Shown here: positions 42,717 through 42,842 of the stretch, in pieces
How the letters are laid out: each line of letters begins with the position of its first letter
Position numbering within the stretch: the first letter of the stretch is position 1
Assembly: GCA_034168985.1 (NCBI GenBank)
Contig: JAXFJE010000008.1
Span: 1 to 42,842, forward strand
Origin: JALEVB01 sp022768265
GTDB taxonomy: Bacteria; Bacillota_I; Bacilli_A; Erysipelotrichales; Erysipelotrichaceae
Direction of reading: 5' to 3'
DNA: 42,842 nt
Notes under the pieces: model-generated
Seen by the model: the letters and a program-made list of their open reading frames with translations, nothing else
The model's database searches: none
Told to the model about the DNA's origin: nothing
Position numbers and translations under genes: made by a program

Positions 42717-42766
42717 AACTGTGTAAGTTAAGAGTGCGCACAACTTAACTTGTCACAGTTTTTTCT
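42717..42766 (+). terminator. Strong hairpin with T tract, either terminator or transposon end
   Basis: AACTGTG..AAGTTAAG pairs with CTTAACTT..CACAGTT with one small bulge, followed by TTTTTTCTTTT. It could stop rightward transcription into the next gene. The sequence GAACTGTGTAAGTTAA at its left resembles the terminal repeat of IS256-family elements, which would make it the subterminal end of the element starting here. Confidence 0.6.
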
Positions 42767-42805
42767 TTTAGAAGATATGATAAAATTGGGAGGTAAAAAG
42801 GAAAT

Positions 42806-42842
42806 ATGACTATGGCAAGAATAAAGAGAGATCCAAAAAAAG
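42806..42842 (+). CDS. Start of a gene cut by the window edge, probable IS256-type transposase
   Basis: Only twelve codons are present: MTMARIKRDPKK. A ribosome site (GGGAGG and AAAAGG) precedes two possible ATGs at 42806 and 42812. The basic MARxKRDPK-type opening is like that of mutator/IS256-family transposases, and the sequence just upstream resembles an element end. It does not look like a Cas9 N-terminus, which normally carries a RuvC-I motif with DIGTNSVG. With so little sequence the call is tentative. Confidence 0.35.
   Translation, partial: MTMARIKRDPKK

Noticed and set aside
42806..42842. Start of cas9
   Set aside because: The twelve codons lack any RuvC-I type sequence and are strongly basic; a transposase start fits better, though the sequence is too short for certainty.
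1..42842. tRNA, rRNA or prophage genes
   Set aside because: I scanned for tRNA-like CCA/T-arm patterns, rRNA segments and phage structural genes and saw none that hold up.

Overview
This is about 43 kb of AT-rich chromosome from a low-GC Firmicute. The PTS operons, ECF/EET-type lipoproteins, LTA-synthase-like gene, EF-P with a FabG-like partner, oleate hydratase and paired extracellular flavin reductases suggest an anaerobic gut commensal of the Erysipelotrichia type. That placement is an inference from gene content and base composition; there is no rRNA or other marker here to confirm it.

Left part (1-5.7 kb): a leftward LicR/MtlR-type PTS regulator is divergent from a beta-glucoside-type operon (EIIB-EIIC-EIIA-GH1 6-phospho-beta-glucosidase). 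The space between them holds operator-like repeats. From 5.8 to 11 kb lie small accessory genes (Cys-rich protein, GNAT, M1-type metallopeptidase, DUF1697, multi-FMN lipoprotein, DUF7000) and two decayed genes (DUF4177, GNAT remnant). From 11 to 15 kb lie a PLP enzyme of the methionine-gamma-lyase/aluminium-resistance family, a PnuC-like transporter with an extra soluble domain, and efp followed by an SDR that may be its 5-aminopentanone reductase. Two unrecognised genes occupy 15.2-17.3 kb.

Middle (17.3-28.4 kb): a cobalamin riboswitch precedes a PduO-like adenosyltransferase, a DUF4430 lipoprotein and a Cys-rich small-domain gene. Next come a methyltransferase behind a perfect palindrome, a flavin reductase, a leftward LTA-synthase-like sulfatase and a MerR regulator. 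A textbook 19-bp-spacer MerR promoter sits between that regulator and a secreted FMN/FAD flavocytochrome-like reductase. A paralogous reductase and a leftward MsrA-MsrB lipoprotein fusion follow.

Right part (28.4-42.8 kb): a decayed DUF3990 toxin-like gene with an intact XRE partner; a membrane-anchored oleate hydratase with a TetR neighbour; a GyrI-like protein; and a nine-gene module of GntR regulator, mannose-family PTS EIIA, BtpA/SgcQ protein, EIIB, EIIC, EIID, exported 5'-nucleotidase and split transketolase. Together the module reads like a route from extracellular nucleotides or nucleosides to pentose phosphate. The window ends with a 14-repeat type II-like CRISPR array that I read as transcribed leftward from a promoter at its right edge. 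Just beyond it are a strong hairpin and the first codons of a probable transposase. No cas gene lies in the window.
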